From Balneola sp. (GTDB taxonomy: Bacteria; Bacteroidota; Rhodothermia; Balneolales; Balneolaceae): a stretch of DNA of 64,000 bases. The position numbers and the translations under genes are program-made. How positions within the stretch are numbered: the first letter of the stretch is position 1; each line of letters starts with the position of its first letter. Below the pieces are notes generated by a model. It made no database searches and had not been told where the DNA came from. It worked only from the letters and a program-made list of their open reading frames with translations. Of the stretch, positions 8,493 through 16,725 are shown piece after piece. The stretch covers positions 1 through 64,000 of the forward strand of contig JAEPNB010000003.1 in assembly GCA_017643645.1 (NCBI GenBank). The letters are read 5' to 3'.

Positions 8493-9512
8493 ATGATCGA
8501 TTTACGAAGTGATACAGTTACCAAGCCAACTCCGGAAATGTTGGATTTTATGACCAAAGCCGAAGTAGGAGATGACGTATTTGCGGAAGACCCAACGGTA
8601 ACTGCATTTGAACAAAAAGTATCTGCAATGTTTGGGATGGAGGCTGGCTTGTTTGTCCCTAGTGGAACGATGAGTAATCAGCTTGGAATAAAAGTTTTAA
8701 CTAATCCGGGAGATGAAATTCTGATCGATCAAAACGGACATATTTTCAATTATGAAACGGGAGGAGCCGGATTTTTGTCAGGTGTTCAGATCAGTACTAT
8801 TCAGGGCAAAAAAGGAAAGCTGAGCCCGGAGGATATTAAAAATTCTGTGCGTGGTGGCTTTGACTGGGAACCCAAAACATCAGTGTTATGTCTGGAGAAT
8901 ACGACCAACAAGGGTGGGGGAGTTTGCTATTCAAAAGATGAATTAAGTTCCTTAAAATCATTTGCAGATCAAAACAATTTGAAGGTTCATTTTGATGGAG
9001 CCAGAATCTGGAATGCAATTGTTCACACAGGAATAGAACCAACTTTCTTTGGAGAAATCGCTGATACCATCTCCGTTTGTTTTAGCAAGGGATTGGGTGC
9101 ACCTGTGGGATCCATGCTGTTATCTAACAAAGAAAATATTGCTAAAGCCCGACGTTTCCGCAAAATGTGGGGTGGAGGCATGAGACAAGTTGGGTTATTG
9201 GCCGCCGCCGCTGATTTTGCTTTAGATAATAACTTTTCAAAGTTAAAAAAAGATCATGAACGAGCTAATCAATTAGCCGAAGCTGTTGATGGTTGTTCGA
9301 ACCTATCTATTGATCTGAATAGTGTTGAAACTAACATCGTAATCTTTGATGTCAGGAATGAATCAGCGGTGGAAGCTTTAACCAGATTAGAGGAAAAAGG
9401 AGTTCGGATGGTTCCTTTTGGGCCAAATACGATTAGAGCTACTTTCCATTATCAGATCGGGGATGCTGAGTTACAGAAAGTAGTTGAATCAGTGAAAGAA
9501 TTATTCGACTAA
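8493..9512 (+). CDS. ltaE: Low-specificity L-threonine aldolase
   Basis: PLP enzyme of fold type I that cleaves threonine or allo-threonine to glycine and acetaldehyde, cytoplasmic. The 339 residues begin MIDLRSDTVTKPTPEML, the hallmark of the family, with GDDVFAEDPTV and the PSGTMSNQLG motif following. The PLP lysine lies in CFSKGLGAPVGSML near residue 200, after the HFDGARIWNA motif. The start is 37 bases from the nitrilase start on the other strand, so the two promoters share a short divergent region. No unusual features were seen. Confidence 0.93.
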   Translation: MIDLRSDTVTKPTPEMLDFMTKAEVGDDVFAEDPTVTAFEQKVSAMFGMEAGLFVPSGTMSNQLGIKVLTNPGDEILIDQNGHIFNYETGGAGFLSGVQISTIQGKKGKLSPEDIKNSVRGGFDWEPKTSVLCLENTTNKGGGVCYSKDELSSLKSFADQNNLKVHFDGARIWNAIVHTGIEPTFFGEIADTISVCFSKGLGAPVGSMLLSNKENIAKARRFRKMWGGGMRQVGLLAAAADFALDNNFSKLKKDHERANQLAEAVDGCSNLSIDLNSVETNIVIFDVRNESAVEALTRLEEKGVRMVPFGPNTIRATFHYQIGDAELQKVVESVKELFD

Positions 9513-9550
9513 TTGCCTCTTTAAATTATTTAGGAGGCAGGAAACTACTA

Positions 9551-9652
9551 TTACTTTTTTTTCTTTTCTGCTTTTGCAGCTCTTTTCTCTTTTAGGGTTT
9601 TTGCAGGAGCGGTTTTACCTGAATTTTTCTTTATCGACTTTCCTTTTGACAT
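9551..9652 (-). CDS. Small lysine-rich protein (33 aa)
   Basis: A short frame starting ATG at 9652 (MSKGKSIKKN) and ending in a run of lysines (EKKKK) with TAA at 9551-9553. Fourteen of 33 residues are Lys and there are almost no acidic residues. It fills the space between ltaE and the epimerase gene and has the look of a nucleic-acid-binding or ribosome-associated peptide. The function is unknown. Very short Lys/Ala-rich ORFs can be spurious in AT-rich DNA, but the composition (Ala, Pro, Thr and Gly interspersed) and the clean start and stop favour a real gene. An inverted repeat GCCTC..GAGGC (9514-9538) lies downstream and may separate it from ltaE. Confidence 0.55.
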   Translation of the reverse strand: MSKGKSIKKNSGKTAPAKTLKEKRAAKAEKKKK

Positions 9653-9770
9653 ATCTGACTCCAATAGTTTAAAAGCGTATTTCTAAAAGAACTTCCTTTA
9701 GCAATGATGCTTCAAATCAATGTAGCATATAAAAGTTCATAATCTACTATTTACTTTATGATGGCAAGAA

Positions 9771-10823
9771 CTAAAGTCCCAAACCTGCTTTGTCGTTCGG
9801 GTAGAGATAGCCTTTTTCTAATCTGAATAATCCTTTGAAGGGGTCTTTTTCAAAATCGAGATGACTGTCAAGATCGGCAAATTCAACATTAGGGCGGCTA
9901 AGCGCAAAATGTAATCCCATTGATATTCCCAGGCTGCATTCATCTAAGCAACCAACCATAACTTCGTTTCCGGCAGCTTTTGCTACCGAGTTGATATGCA
10001 TTCCTTCCATAATTCCCCCGATCTTCATCAATTTGATATTGATCATATCAGAAGAATTATTTTTTGTTAGTCGATGGATATCATCCAAAGTTTTTAAGCT
10101 TTCATCAGCCATTACCGGATGAACTATCTTTGAGATCATAGGTTCCAGCAAATGCTCGTCATCCACACTGAGAGGTTGTTCAAAAATTTGAATTCCGATC
10201 TCTTTTGTTGCTTTTGAAAAGTCAATGCTTTGTTCTACAGAATAGCCCTGATTACCATCAAAACGAAGGATCACTTTGGGGTATTTATCCCTGATCAATT
10301 TCAATTTTTGGATATCCTCTTCCAGGTCCAGGCCACCTTTTACTTTCAGAATAAAAAAGTCGTCCTCAACAAATTGATCAGCTTTCTTAATAGTTTCGTC
10401 AACTGGTAAAATACCAATCGTTACACTGGTGGGAATGGAAGATCTGTATCCACCCAGAAGCTGATACAAAGGTACATCTGCTTTTTTTGCCATCAGATCG
10501 AAAAGTGCAGCGTCCACCATAGCTAAAGCAGAAGATCTTACTTTTCCGGTTGCTCTCATATCATCTAAAATTCGAGCATAATGAAATGGATTCACACCTT
10601 TTAAAGCAGGAATAATTGTTTCATTTAAACTCTGTTCTAAGTATTCCGGAGATTCTTTAGTTATTGCAGGGTCGGGAGCAGCACAACCAAATCCTGTATA
10701 TCCGGAATCGGTTTCAAGTCTTAACACATAATTGGTTGCTTCAGAAATTGTTTCGTAGGCAATGGTATAGGGTTCGGTTAATTCCAGATCAAACCGTTCA
10801 AATGAAACCTGAGTAATTTTCAT
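9771..10823 (-). CDS. Enolase-superfamily racemase/epimerase (dipeptide epimerase or DgcA-like)
   Basis: Muconate-lactonising-enzyme subgroup protein of 350 residues. The catalytic and metal ligands are all visible: Lys160/Lys162 in ILKVKGG, Asp189 in LRFDGNQGY, Glu215 in FEQPL, Asp240 in MADES and Lys264 in INIKLMKIGG. This arrangement is that of L-Ala-D/L-Glu epimerases of murein-peptide recycling and of the N-acetyl-D-glutamate racemase DgcA. The start codon overlaps the stop of the upstream DUF1611 gene by one base (TAATG), implying translational coupling. That partner favours a DgcA-like role in D-glutamate use, but dipeptide epimerisation remains possible. Confidence 0.85.
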   Translation of the reverse strand: MKITQVSFERFDLELTEPYTIAYETISEATNYVLRLETDSGYTGFGCAAPDPAITKESPEYLEQSLNETIIPALKGVNPFHYARILDDMRATGKVRSSALAMVDAALFDLMAKKADVPLYQLLGGYRSSIPTSVTIGILPVDETIKKADQFVEDDFFILKVKGGLDLEEDIQKLKLIRDKYPKVILRFDGNQGYSVEQSIDFSKATKEIGIQIFEQPLSVDDEHLLEPMISKIVHPVMADESLKTLDDIHRLTKNNSSDMINIKLMKIGGIMEGMHINSVAKAAGNEVMVGCLDECSLGISMGLHFALSRPNVEFADLDSHLDFEKDPFKGLFRLEKGYLYPNDKAGLGL

Positions 10824-11905
10824 TATTTGCGAACTTTCTGTTTTAGCAATTTGATCAAATCATCCGCACCATGAGCAAGTACATCAAAACAAGGAAGACC
10901 GGTTTCTGCTGTGATTTTTTTGCAAGCAGGTTCAATCTCCTCAGGCTTTAGTCCTTCATGATTTAGCGTTACGGCAATTACTTCTTTTCCTGAAATTACT
11001 TTTATAGCATTTATTTGTTCATGCAGTGGATGAAGTTTATAACCCGGAAATCCGTCATATTCCAAACGAGTAGGGGCATGTTGCAAGATCACAAAATCAG
11101 GTCGGCCTGCAGCTAGGATCTCAAATCCACCGGGATAAGCAGGGTTCATTAAACTTCCCTGACCTTCAATAACTACTACATCCGGATCAGACTCCTTCCA
11201 TGCACTTACAACGGCATGTTCTATCTCACCGGACACAAAATCGTTTATGCAGCTATCCATGATCATAGAATATTTAGCGCCTTGCATCCAGCCTGTTTGT
11301 CCTGTTCCGATCATTTCTGCTTTATAACCTTCTTTCTGGAAACCATGCACTACCAACCAGGCTGTTGTGCGCTTTCCTATGGCAGAATCTGAACCTAAAA
11401 CAGCTAATTTCAGGCAATCTACTTTTTCAATTTCACCGGTAAAGAAATGAAGTTTATCCCGATCGGGAGTTTTACGTACGTCTCTGATTCTGCAATTATG
11501 TTTCTCAGCCAGTTTTACTAATTCTTTATCATTGGTTAGGAAATCGTGTAGTCCTGAATCAACATTTAGTCCCGCTTCCAAAGCAGCAGCAATTTCCTGT
11601 TTAGCTGATTTTGGAAGTCGGCCACCATCAGGGGCAAGACCAACCACAAAATTTTTAATTTCAACACCATCTTTACTCAATTCGGAGTAAGCAGTACCAA
11701 AGCCTTTGAAAATTTTGATCCCATTTGGCTTATTATCCAATACTTCTCCGGCATCCTTTCCAGCATATCTCTCATCAATAATTCCAACAACATTGTACCG
11801 CTCGGTAAACCGAACAAGTCCATGAGAAGTTTTTCCTTCAGGAGTATTGAACATGCCCTGACAGTAAACAATTGCGGTTCCGTCTATAGATTCTTTGTGT
11901 TGCAT
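10823..11905 (-). CDS. DUF1611 protein, DgcN-like (possible D-glutamate N-acetyltransferase)
   Basis: A 360-residue DUF1611 family protein. A Rossmann-like N-terminal part (about 1-150, with GLAPDGGRLP near 90) is followed by a P-loop-like domain starting LAVLGSDSAIGKRTTAWLV (near residue 170) and VVIEGQGSLMNPAYPG (near 245). From the literature on marine bacteria, DUF1611 proteins coupled with an enolase-superfamily racemase form the DgcN/DgcA pair: DgcN acetylates D-glutamate and DgcA racemises the product. The one-base overlap with the epimerase gene matches that arrangement. The biochemical assignment here is by context and family, not proven. Confidence 0.75.
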   Translation of the reverse strand: MQHKESIDGTAIVYCQGMFNTPEGKTSHGLVRFTERYNVVGIIDERYAGKDAGEVLDNKPNGIKIFKGFGTAYSELSKDGVEIKNFVVGLAPDGGRLPKSAKQEIAAALEAGLNVDSGLHDFLTNDKELVKLAEKHNCRIRDVRKTPDRDKLHFFTGEIEKVDCLKLAVLGSDSAIGKRTTAWLVVHGFQKEGYKAEMIGTGQTGWMQGAKYSMIMDSCINDFVSGEIEHAVVSAWKESDPDVVVIEGQGSLMNPAYPGGFEILAAGRPDFVILQHAPTRLEYDGFPGYKLHPLHEQINAIKVISGKEVIAVTLNHEGLKPEEIEPACKKITAETGLPCFDVLAHGADDLIKLLKQKVRK

Positions 11906-11997
11906 TGTAGTTGGATTATGAGGTGAAGATAATTCTTCAGAACTAAAGTTAATTCTTTTTCAGATCATGTAAATGATTATGAAAGAGGGATTTGAAA

Positions 11998-13059
11998 TTA
12001 ATTTTTTGCTGTGAGTACAGCTACATATCGGTCAGATTCAAGAGGCTCAGTTTCATTCAGATTGAGCAAACCGATTAAACCTGCCGTTGATGCCGGGAGT
12101 ATATTTTTTCCTTCATGCTGCTTCAGATAAGTGCTCATCTTTTTCATATTCTTATCGCTGATGTTGTATGCATATCCATCAGTTTCAATGATTGCTGAAA
12201 GGGCTTCATCTCCGTCAAAACTATGCCAGTTAATAAGAGGTTCATTCACAAATGTTTCTTTGATCTTGTTAGGATCAAGGTCTTCACACTCTGTTAGATT
12301 TTTCTTGAAAGAATGAACAATCGGGTTTTTTAAAGTAGAAGAAGCTGCTAAAAACCGGGGGATTCTGGACGTTTTTCCTCTTTTATAAAGAGACACAAAT
12401 CCACGATGAATTCCTGCCAGTAAGGTTCCATTGGAAACTGGAACGGCACAAATTTTGGGGGCATCCCGAAGCTGATCATATATTTCGAATGCAATTTGTG
12501 AATAGGCGATGATCTGAAGACTTTTATTTTGTCCACCGGGATTCGCATCATAGCTGTCTTGTTCAATTGCCAATTCACTGCTCTTTATAACGGTGTCTTC
12601 ATAACTGCCGGGCAATCTGAATATGTTTGAACCCAACGATTCCATTTCTATGATCCGATCGGTGTGATATCCATCCGGTATGTAGATATTACATTTTAAT
12701 CCGGCGAGATTGGCAGCCAGGGCCACAGAGGCTCCGTAATTTCCACAAGTGGCTAATGCGATAGTATCGAATCCTCTTCGTAACGCATCAAAAACCTGAG
12801 CAAAACCGATCCGGTCTTTTTGGGTGCCGGTGGGATTGTCGCCTTCAAATTTCAGAAATAACTGCCTGAAATCATGATCTCGTTCAATATTTCTGGATCT
12901 GCTTAAACTTGTATCACCAACTTCCAGATTTATAATGTCTTCAAAAGCGATCAGACGTTCTGCAAGCGAATTCTGATCATCACAAACTATTTCACTTAAA
13001 ATTCGAGCTTCTCTGGACACTTTGTTCTCTGAAATATTTGACAGATCGCGAAGATTCAT
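11998..13059 (-). CDS. PLP-dependent fold-type-II enzyme, threonine-synthase-like
   Basis: A 353-residue protein of the tryptophan-synthase-beta superfamily. The PLP lysine is in FEGDNPTGTQKDRIG (near residue 80), followed by ATCGNYGASVALAANLAG, the asparagine loop that binds the cofactor carboxylate, and a glycine-containing phosphate-binding region near VSNGTLLAGIHRG. The family includes threonine synthase, threonine dehydratase and cysteate synthase. The short length and lack of the N-terminal threonine synthase domain argue for a different substrate. It lies 92 bases upstream of the DgcN-like gene on the same strand and may be part of the same amino-acid operon. The reaction is not assigned. 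Confidence 0.75.
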   Translation of the reverse strand: MNLRDLSNISENKVSREARILSEIVCDDQNSLAERLIAFEDIINLEVGDTSLSRSRNIERDHDFRQLFLKFEGDNPTGTQKDRIGFAQVFDALRRGFDTIALATCGNYGASVALAANLAGLKCNIYIPDGYHTDRIIEMESLGSNIFRLPGSYEDTVIKSSELAIEQDSYDANPGGQNKSLQIIAYSQIAFEIYDQLRDAPKICAVPVSNGTLLAGIHRGFVSLYKRGKTSRIPRFLAASSTLKNPIVHSFKKNLTECEDLDPNKIKETFVNEPLINWHSFDGDEALSAIIETDGYAYNISDKNMKKMSTYLKQHEGKNILPASTAGLIGLLNLNETEPLESDRYVAVLTAKN

Positions 13060-13197
13060 GAATTGAATTAAGTAGTATTTAAATGAGCAGAATTTAATAG
13101 TACTTACTTTTACGCTGATAGCAAAGTAATAAGAAAGAGTGCCTAATGACGAAAGGGTGTTGGATGTTCAATTCTCAAAGTTCTATCTTCTTAGCCT

Positions 13198-13467
13198 ATG
13201 AGAAAACTTACAAAGTCCGAAAAAACGGTAATGGAGCGTCTGATCTTTCCTGAGTCATTTGATGTGATCATGGAAGAGACAAATATGCAGTTTGGTGAGC
13301 TGCGTGATGACCTGATGAATTTAGTTAATCATCGTTTTGTGGAGGTTGTTAATTTTGATAATGATAAAGACAGTAAAATGGCTTTTTATGACAGCGATAA
13401 TATCAAAGATTTCTCATTCCGAGCTACAAAAACAGGACTTAAAAGTTTAAATAAAGCAACTATATGA
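13198..13467 (+). CDS. Hypothetical protein upstream of biotin carrier gene (89 aa)
   Basis: A small charged soluble protein with predicted helices in the first half (KSEKTVMERLIFPESFDVIMEE is the region around residues 6-27) and a mixed C-terminal half. The pattern could fit a small winged-helix fold, but I see no diagnostic motif and do not assign a function. Its stop overlaps the ATG of the biotin carrier gene by 4 bases (ATGA), which implies translational coupling and argues strongly that it is a real gene. It begins a tight three-gene block ending in murA. Confidence 0.75.
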   Translation: MRKLTKSEKTVMERLIFPESFDVIMEETNMQFGELRDDLMNLVNHRFVEVVNFDNDKDSKMAFYDSDNIKDFSFRATKTGLKSLNKATI

Positions 13468-13970
13468 AATTTGAAGCGCGCGTTTTCGAAGAACCCATTG
13501 AAGTAAATATTTCTGAAAAAGAAAATTCTTTTAAGTCCGGCGATCTGGAAGGGAAGTATGAATTTATTTCCCAAAACGGAAGATATCTCTTGAGAATTGG
13601 AACAAAACTCTACAAAATTGATAATGTAAGTTATGATGGTTCTGATATAGAGTTTTCCGTAAACGGAGACTGGTTCAAAGTTTCAGTCAAAGACGAACAG
13701 GAATTGTTGCTTGACCGACTTGGATTTAAAACAGGAAATGCGGTTGCTGAAGGTTCTCTGAAATCTCCGATGCCGGGTAAGATCCTTGATATTCTGGTTT
13801 CTGAAGGAGATGAAGTTACAAAAGGACAACCCGTAGTAATTCTGGAAGCCATGAAAATGGAAAACGAATTGAAAGCTGCTATCGACGGAACCGTTGCATC
13901 AATTTCAGTAGAAGTTGGTCAGTCATTGGAAAAAAATTCACCCATTTTGGAGATCGAAAACATTGGATAA
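13464..13970 (+). CDS. Biotin carboxyl carrier domain protein
   Basis: A 168-residue carrier protein. The C-terminal 75 residues are a biotinyl domain with the attachment motif EAMKMENEL; Lys131 is the predicted biotinylation site. The canonical SPMPGKILDILV entry strand is at 101-112. The N-terminal 95 residues (MKFEARVFEE.. onward) resemble the linker or tether domain of acyl-CoA carboxylase or pyruvate carboxylase subunits. It would carry CO2 for a biotin-dependent carboxylase whose other subunits are not in this window. It overlaps the upstream small gene by 4 bases and the proposed murA start by 8. Confidence 0.88.
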   Translation: MKFEARVFEEPIEVNISEKENSFKSGDLEGKYEFISQNGRYLLRIGTKLYKIDNVSYDGSDIEFSVNGDWFKVSVKDEQELLLDRLGFKTGNAVAEGSLKSPMPGKILDILVSEGDEVTKGQPVVILEAMKMENELKAAIDGTVASISVEVGQSLEKNSPILEIENIG

Positions 13971-15228
13971 ATTTATTATAGAAGGCGGAACCCCCTTAAA
14001 TGGAACAATCAACATAAGTGGTTCAAAAAATGCAGCACTTCCTATTATAGCAGCTTCACTTTTGGGTGATTCAGAAACAACCATCACCAATATTCCCCGC
14101 TTACAGGACATTTATACCTTCAACAATGTACTGCGAGTTGTTGGCGCAAAAGTCGATTTTCAGGATAAAAAGAATACACTGATCATTGATCCGACGAACG
14201 TTTCACATTTGGAAGCTCCTTATGATCTTGTAAGAAAAATGCGGGCTTCTTTTTATATGCTTGGAGCTTTGGTTGGTAAACATGGCTACGCAAAAGTTTC
14301 TCTTCCCGGCGGATGTGCTTGGGGACCCAGACCGGTTGATCTCCATCTTAAAGGGATGGAAGCCATGGGAATTGATATCGATCTGGACAAAGGATATGTA
14401 ATAGCAAAAGCAGATAAGAATTTAAAGAAATCCAGTTTTAAGCTGGAACCAAGTAGCGTTGGCGCAACGGTGAACTTGCTTCTTGCAGCTGTTCTAAGAA
14501 CGGCCGAATTTACTATTGAAAATGCAGCGATGGAGCCGGATGTAGTACAATTGTGTAATGTTTTAGTGAAAATGGGCGCTGATATTTCCGGAATCGGAAC
14601 AGATAGAATTACCGTTCGTGGAGTAGAGTCTTTAAGTGGAGTTGAAATTGCAAACGATCCGGACAGAATTGAAGTAGGAACGTTTATGATAGCCGGAGTT
14701 CTTCATCCTGATTCTGAGCTTACGCTGGAAGGGTGCAATGTGGATCATTTAGGAAATCTTCCGGAATTACTTTCAAAAACCGGTGCCAAGGTTGATGTGG
14801 ATGGAACAACTATAAAAGTAAAAGCCCCAAAAGAACTGGAAGCTGTCTCTATTGCTACCGAAGTGTATCCGGGTTTCCCAACCGATATGCAGGCGCAATG
14901 GGCAACGATGATGACTCAAGCTAACGGAGTTTCAACGGTAACTGATACAGTTTACTACGACAGGTTTAGTTATGTACCCGAGCTTACGCGATTAGGAGCT
15001 GACATGAGATTGGAGAAAAACACAGTCACGATCTTCGGAAAAACGGACTTTGAAGGTGCTTCTGTTATGAGTACAGATCTACGCGCCAGTGTAAGCTTAG
15101 TATTAGCAGCGATGGTTGCAGAAAATGAAACAGAAGTTTTGCGTGTGTATCACTTAGACAGAGGCTATGAAAACCTGGAGCATAAGCTTAATGCAGTAGG
15201 GGCAAAGATCAAAAGAGTGGATGAGTAG
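13963..15228 (+). CDS. murA: UDP-N-acetylglucosamine 1-carboxyvinyltransferase MurA
   Basis: First committed enzyme of peptidoglycan synthesis; it transfers enolpyruvate from PEP to UDP-GlcNAc in the cytoplasm. The TTG at 13963 gives the typical start LDKFIIEGG and a normal length of 421 residues. A longer frame from 13915 adds sequence unlike any MurA. With this start, Lys22 (ISGSKNAAL) and the catalytic Cys118 (LPGGCAWGPRPVDLH) fall at family positions. Cys rather than Asp at this site predicts fosfomycin sensitivity of the enzyme. The start lies inside the last codons of the biotin carrier gene, so translation is probably coupled. Confidence 0.95.
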   Translation: MDKFIIEGGTPLNGTINISGSKNAALPIIAASLLGDSETTITNIPRLQDIYTFNNVLRVVGAKVDFQDKKNTLIIDPTNVSHLEAPYDLVRKMRASFYMLGALVGKHGYAKVSLPGGCAWGPRPVDLHLKGMEAMGIDIDLDKGYVIAKADKNLKKSSFKLEPSSVGATVNLLLAAVLRTAEFTIENAAMEPDVVQLCNVLVKMGADISGIGTDRITVRGVESLSGVEIANDPDRIEVGTFMIAGVLHPDSELTLEGCNVDHLGNLPELLSKTGAKVDVDGTTIKVKAPKELEAVSIATEVYPGFPTDMQAQWATMMTQANGVSTVTDTVYYDRFSYVPELTRLGADMRLEKNTVTIFGKTDFEGASVMSTDLRASVSLVLAAMVAENETEVLRVYHLDRGYENLEHKLNAVGAKIKRVDE

Positions 15229-15238
15229 TTTTTGTAGT

Positions 15239-15287
15239 GAAAAGTGAAAAGGGAAAAGGGAAAGGTGAGAAGAGAGAAGAAAGAGCG
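15239..15287 (+). repeat. Purine-only low-complexity tract
   Basis: About 50 bases after murA consist almost solely of A and G with imperfect repeats of GAAAAG/GAAAAGGG. The stretch is non-coding and precedes the secreted-protein gene. Similar purine runs are common between genes in Bacteroidota; no function is known to me. Confidence 0.5.
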
Positions 15288-15380
15288 CTTAAATCACACT
15301 TGAGTAGCTAAAATTAAATCCTGAAACATTTTCATTGAGTGCTGGTTCAAGGTGTTGAATCACAAACAATTAAAAGATCA

Positions 15381-15956
15381 ATGAAAAAACTAATACTACT
15401 TACAGCATTTATATTTACTGCATTTTTAACAACTGATTCTGTGAAAGCACAGGATGGGTTCTTTTCAAATGCAAAAACACTTGAAAAAGGAGTTGGATCT
15501 GTAGCCTTACAGCCGGTTTTCCTAACCAATCAGGATGATTTCATGTTCATCATCAGAGGTGGATATGGACTTACCAATTCTGTTACAGGTCATTTAAAAC
15601 TGGGACTTTTTGAAGATGAAACCTTTTTTGGTGGTCATTTTGAAACAGCACTGAACAACAGCGCAGAAAGTAATATCGACGTAGCTGCACTGGTTGGTGT
15701 ACACTCATATGGTGACTTGGGTCTGAAACTTGGTCTGAATCTAAGTACAGATCTGGATGCAGTTAGCATTTATTCAGGAATTAACTACCAACCTCTGTTT
15801 ATAGAGAACAATACTAATCATGCTATTTTAGTGCCTATTGGATTTGATGTTCACTTAAACGAAGGTTTTGACATCATGTTGGAAGGAAATATTCCTGCCA
15901 ATGACGATGCCAGATATCTTGAAGCGATCACCTTTGGAACCAGATTTTACTTCTGA
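15381..15956 (+). CDS. Secreted beta-barrel-like protein (191 aa)
   Basis: The ATG at 15381 gives a clean signal peptide (MKKLILLTAFIFTAFLTT.., cut after VKA). The ATG at 15339 merely extends it. The mature part is rich in Gly, Asn and alternating hydrophobic residues and ends FGTRFYF, as in small outer-membrane barrels of Bacteroidota. I do not recognise a specific family. It is convergent with hisA and ends just before a shared hairpin. Confidence 0.7.
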   Translation: MKKLILLTAFIFTAFLTTDSVKAQDGFFSNAKTLEKGVGSVALQPVFLTNQDDFMFIIRGGYGLTNSVTGHLKLGLFEDETFFGGHFETALNNSAESNIDVAALVGVHSYGDLGLKLGLNLSTDLDAVSIYSGINYQPLFIENNTNHAILVPIGFDVHLNEGFDIMLEGNIPANDDARYLEAITFGTRFYF

Positions 15957-15978
15957 AACAAAGAAAAAGTCTGAATTT

Positions 15979-16008
15979 AAAGCCTGTACATTTAGTTGTG
16001 CAGGCTTT
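15979..16008. terminator. Bidirectional terminator overlapping the hisA stop codon
   Basis: The stem AAAGCCTG / CAGGCTTT encloses a loop that contains the hisA TAA (15992-15994), so the last hisA codons (Lys-Ser-Leu-His-Asn) form one arm. T-runs follow on the plus side (TTTTC) and a weaker one on the minus side. It ends both the secreted-protein gene and the his operon. Confidence 0.65.
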
Positions 16009-16708
16009 TCATTTGCTCTAAAGTTATGTGATGCTCATAAAAAGCTTTACCAACTACCACAGCATCAATATCAGCTTCATCGAGTTGAATCAGATCTTCC
16101 TGATCAGAAACTCCACCGGAAGCAATTAACTTAATTTCCGGAAAAGCTTTCTTTAAAGATATATACAATTCTGTATTTGGCCCTGATAAGGTTCCATCTT
16201 TAGAAATATCTGTACAAAGTACTTCCTGAAGTCCCTCATCAATCATTCTTTCCAAAAAATGAAAAGTATCTTCTTTAGCCGTTTCCAGCCAACCGGAATA
16301 AGCAATTTTTCCATCTTTTAGATCCATACCCAGAATCATTTGCTCCGGATATTTTTTAAGTGCTGCAATCCAGTCAGCCTCATTTTTGATCGCCATAGAA
16401 CTGCAAATTACTTTTGATAGTCCTGCATCTAGGAGGAATTCAACATCGGCTAACTTTCGTATTCCTCCACCTGTTTGAACCGAAATGCCTAGATCAGAAA
16501 TAATATTTTTTATGTGAGGAAGATTGACAAATTTACCTTCTTTGGCTCCGTTAAGATCCACAATGTGTATATGATCAAACCCGGCTTCTTTAAATTGAGT
16601 AGCAACATTTAAAGGGTCTTTGTCATATATAGTAGCTTCATCGTATTTACCTTTGTGAAGACGGACAACTTGTCCATTGAGCAAGTCGATTGCCGGAATT
16701 ACTTTCAT
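15992..16708 (-). CDS. hisA: Phosphoribosylformimino-AICAR ribotide isomerase HisA
   Basis: Fourth step of histidine synthesis, an Amadori rearrangement catalysed by a (beta/alpha)8 barrel in the cytoplasm. The 238 residues begin MKVIPAIDLLNGQVVRLHKG with Asp8 as general base, and the second catalytic Asp lies in LCTDISKDGTLSGPN (near 130). The phosphate loops GGGIR (near 80) and ASGGVS (near 177) are present. It is the last gene of the his operon in this window, 17 bases after hisH. hisF and hisI do not follow and must lie elsewhere. Confidence 0.95.
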   Translation of the reverse strand: MKVIPAIDLLNGQVVRLHKGKYDEATIYDKDPLNVATQFKEAGFDHIHIVDLNGAKEGKFVNLPHIKNIISDLGISVQTGGGIRKLADVEFLLDAGLSKVICSSMAIKNEADWIAALKKYPEQMILGMDLKDGKIAYSGWLETAKEDTFHFLERMIDEGLQEVLCTDISKDGTLSGPNTELYISLKKAFPEIKLIASGGVSDQEDLIQLDEADIDAVVVGKAFYEHHITLEQMKSLHN

Positions 16709-16725
16709 TCAATTCTTTTGTGTAG

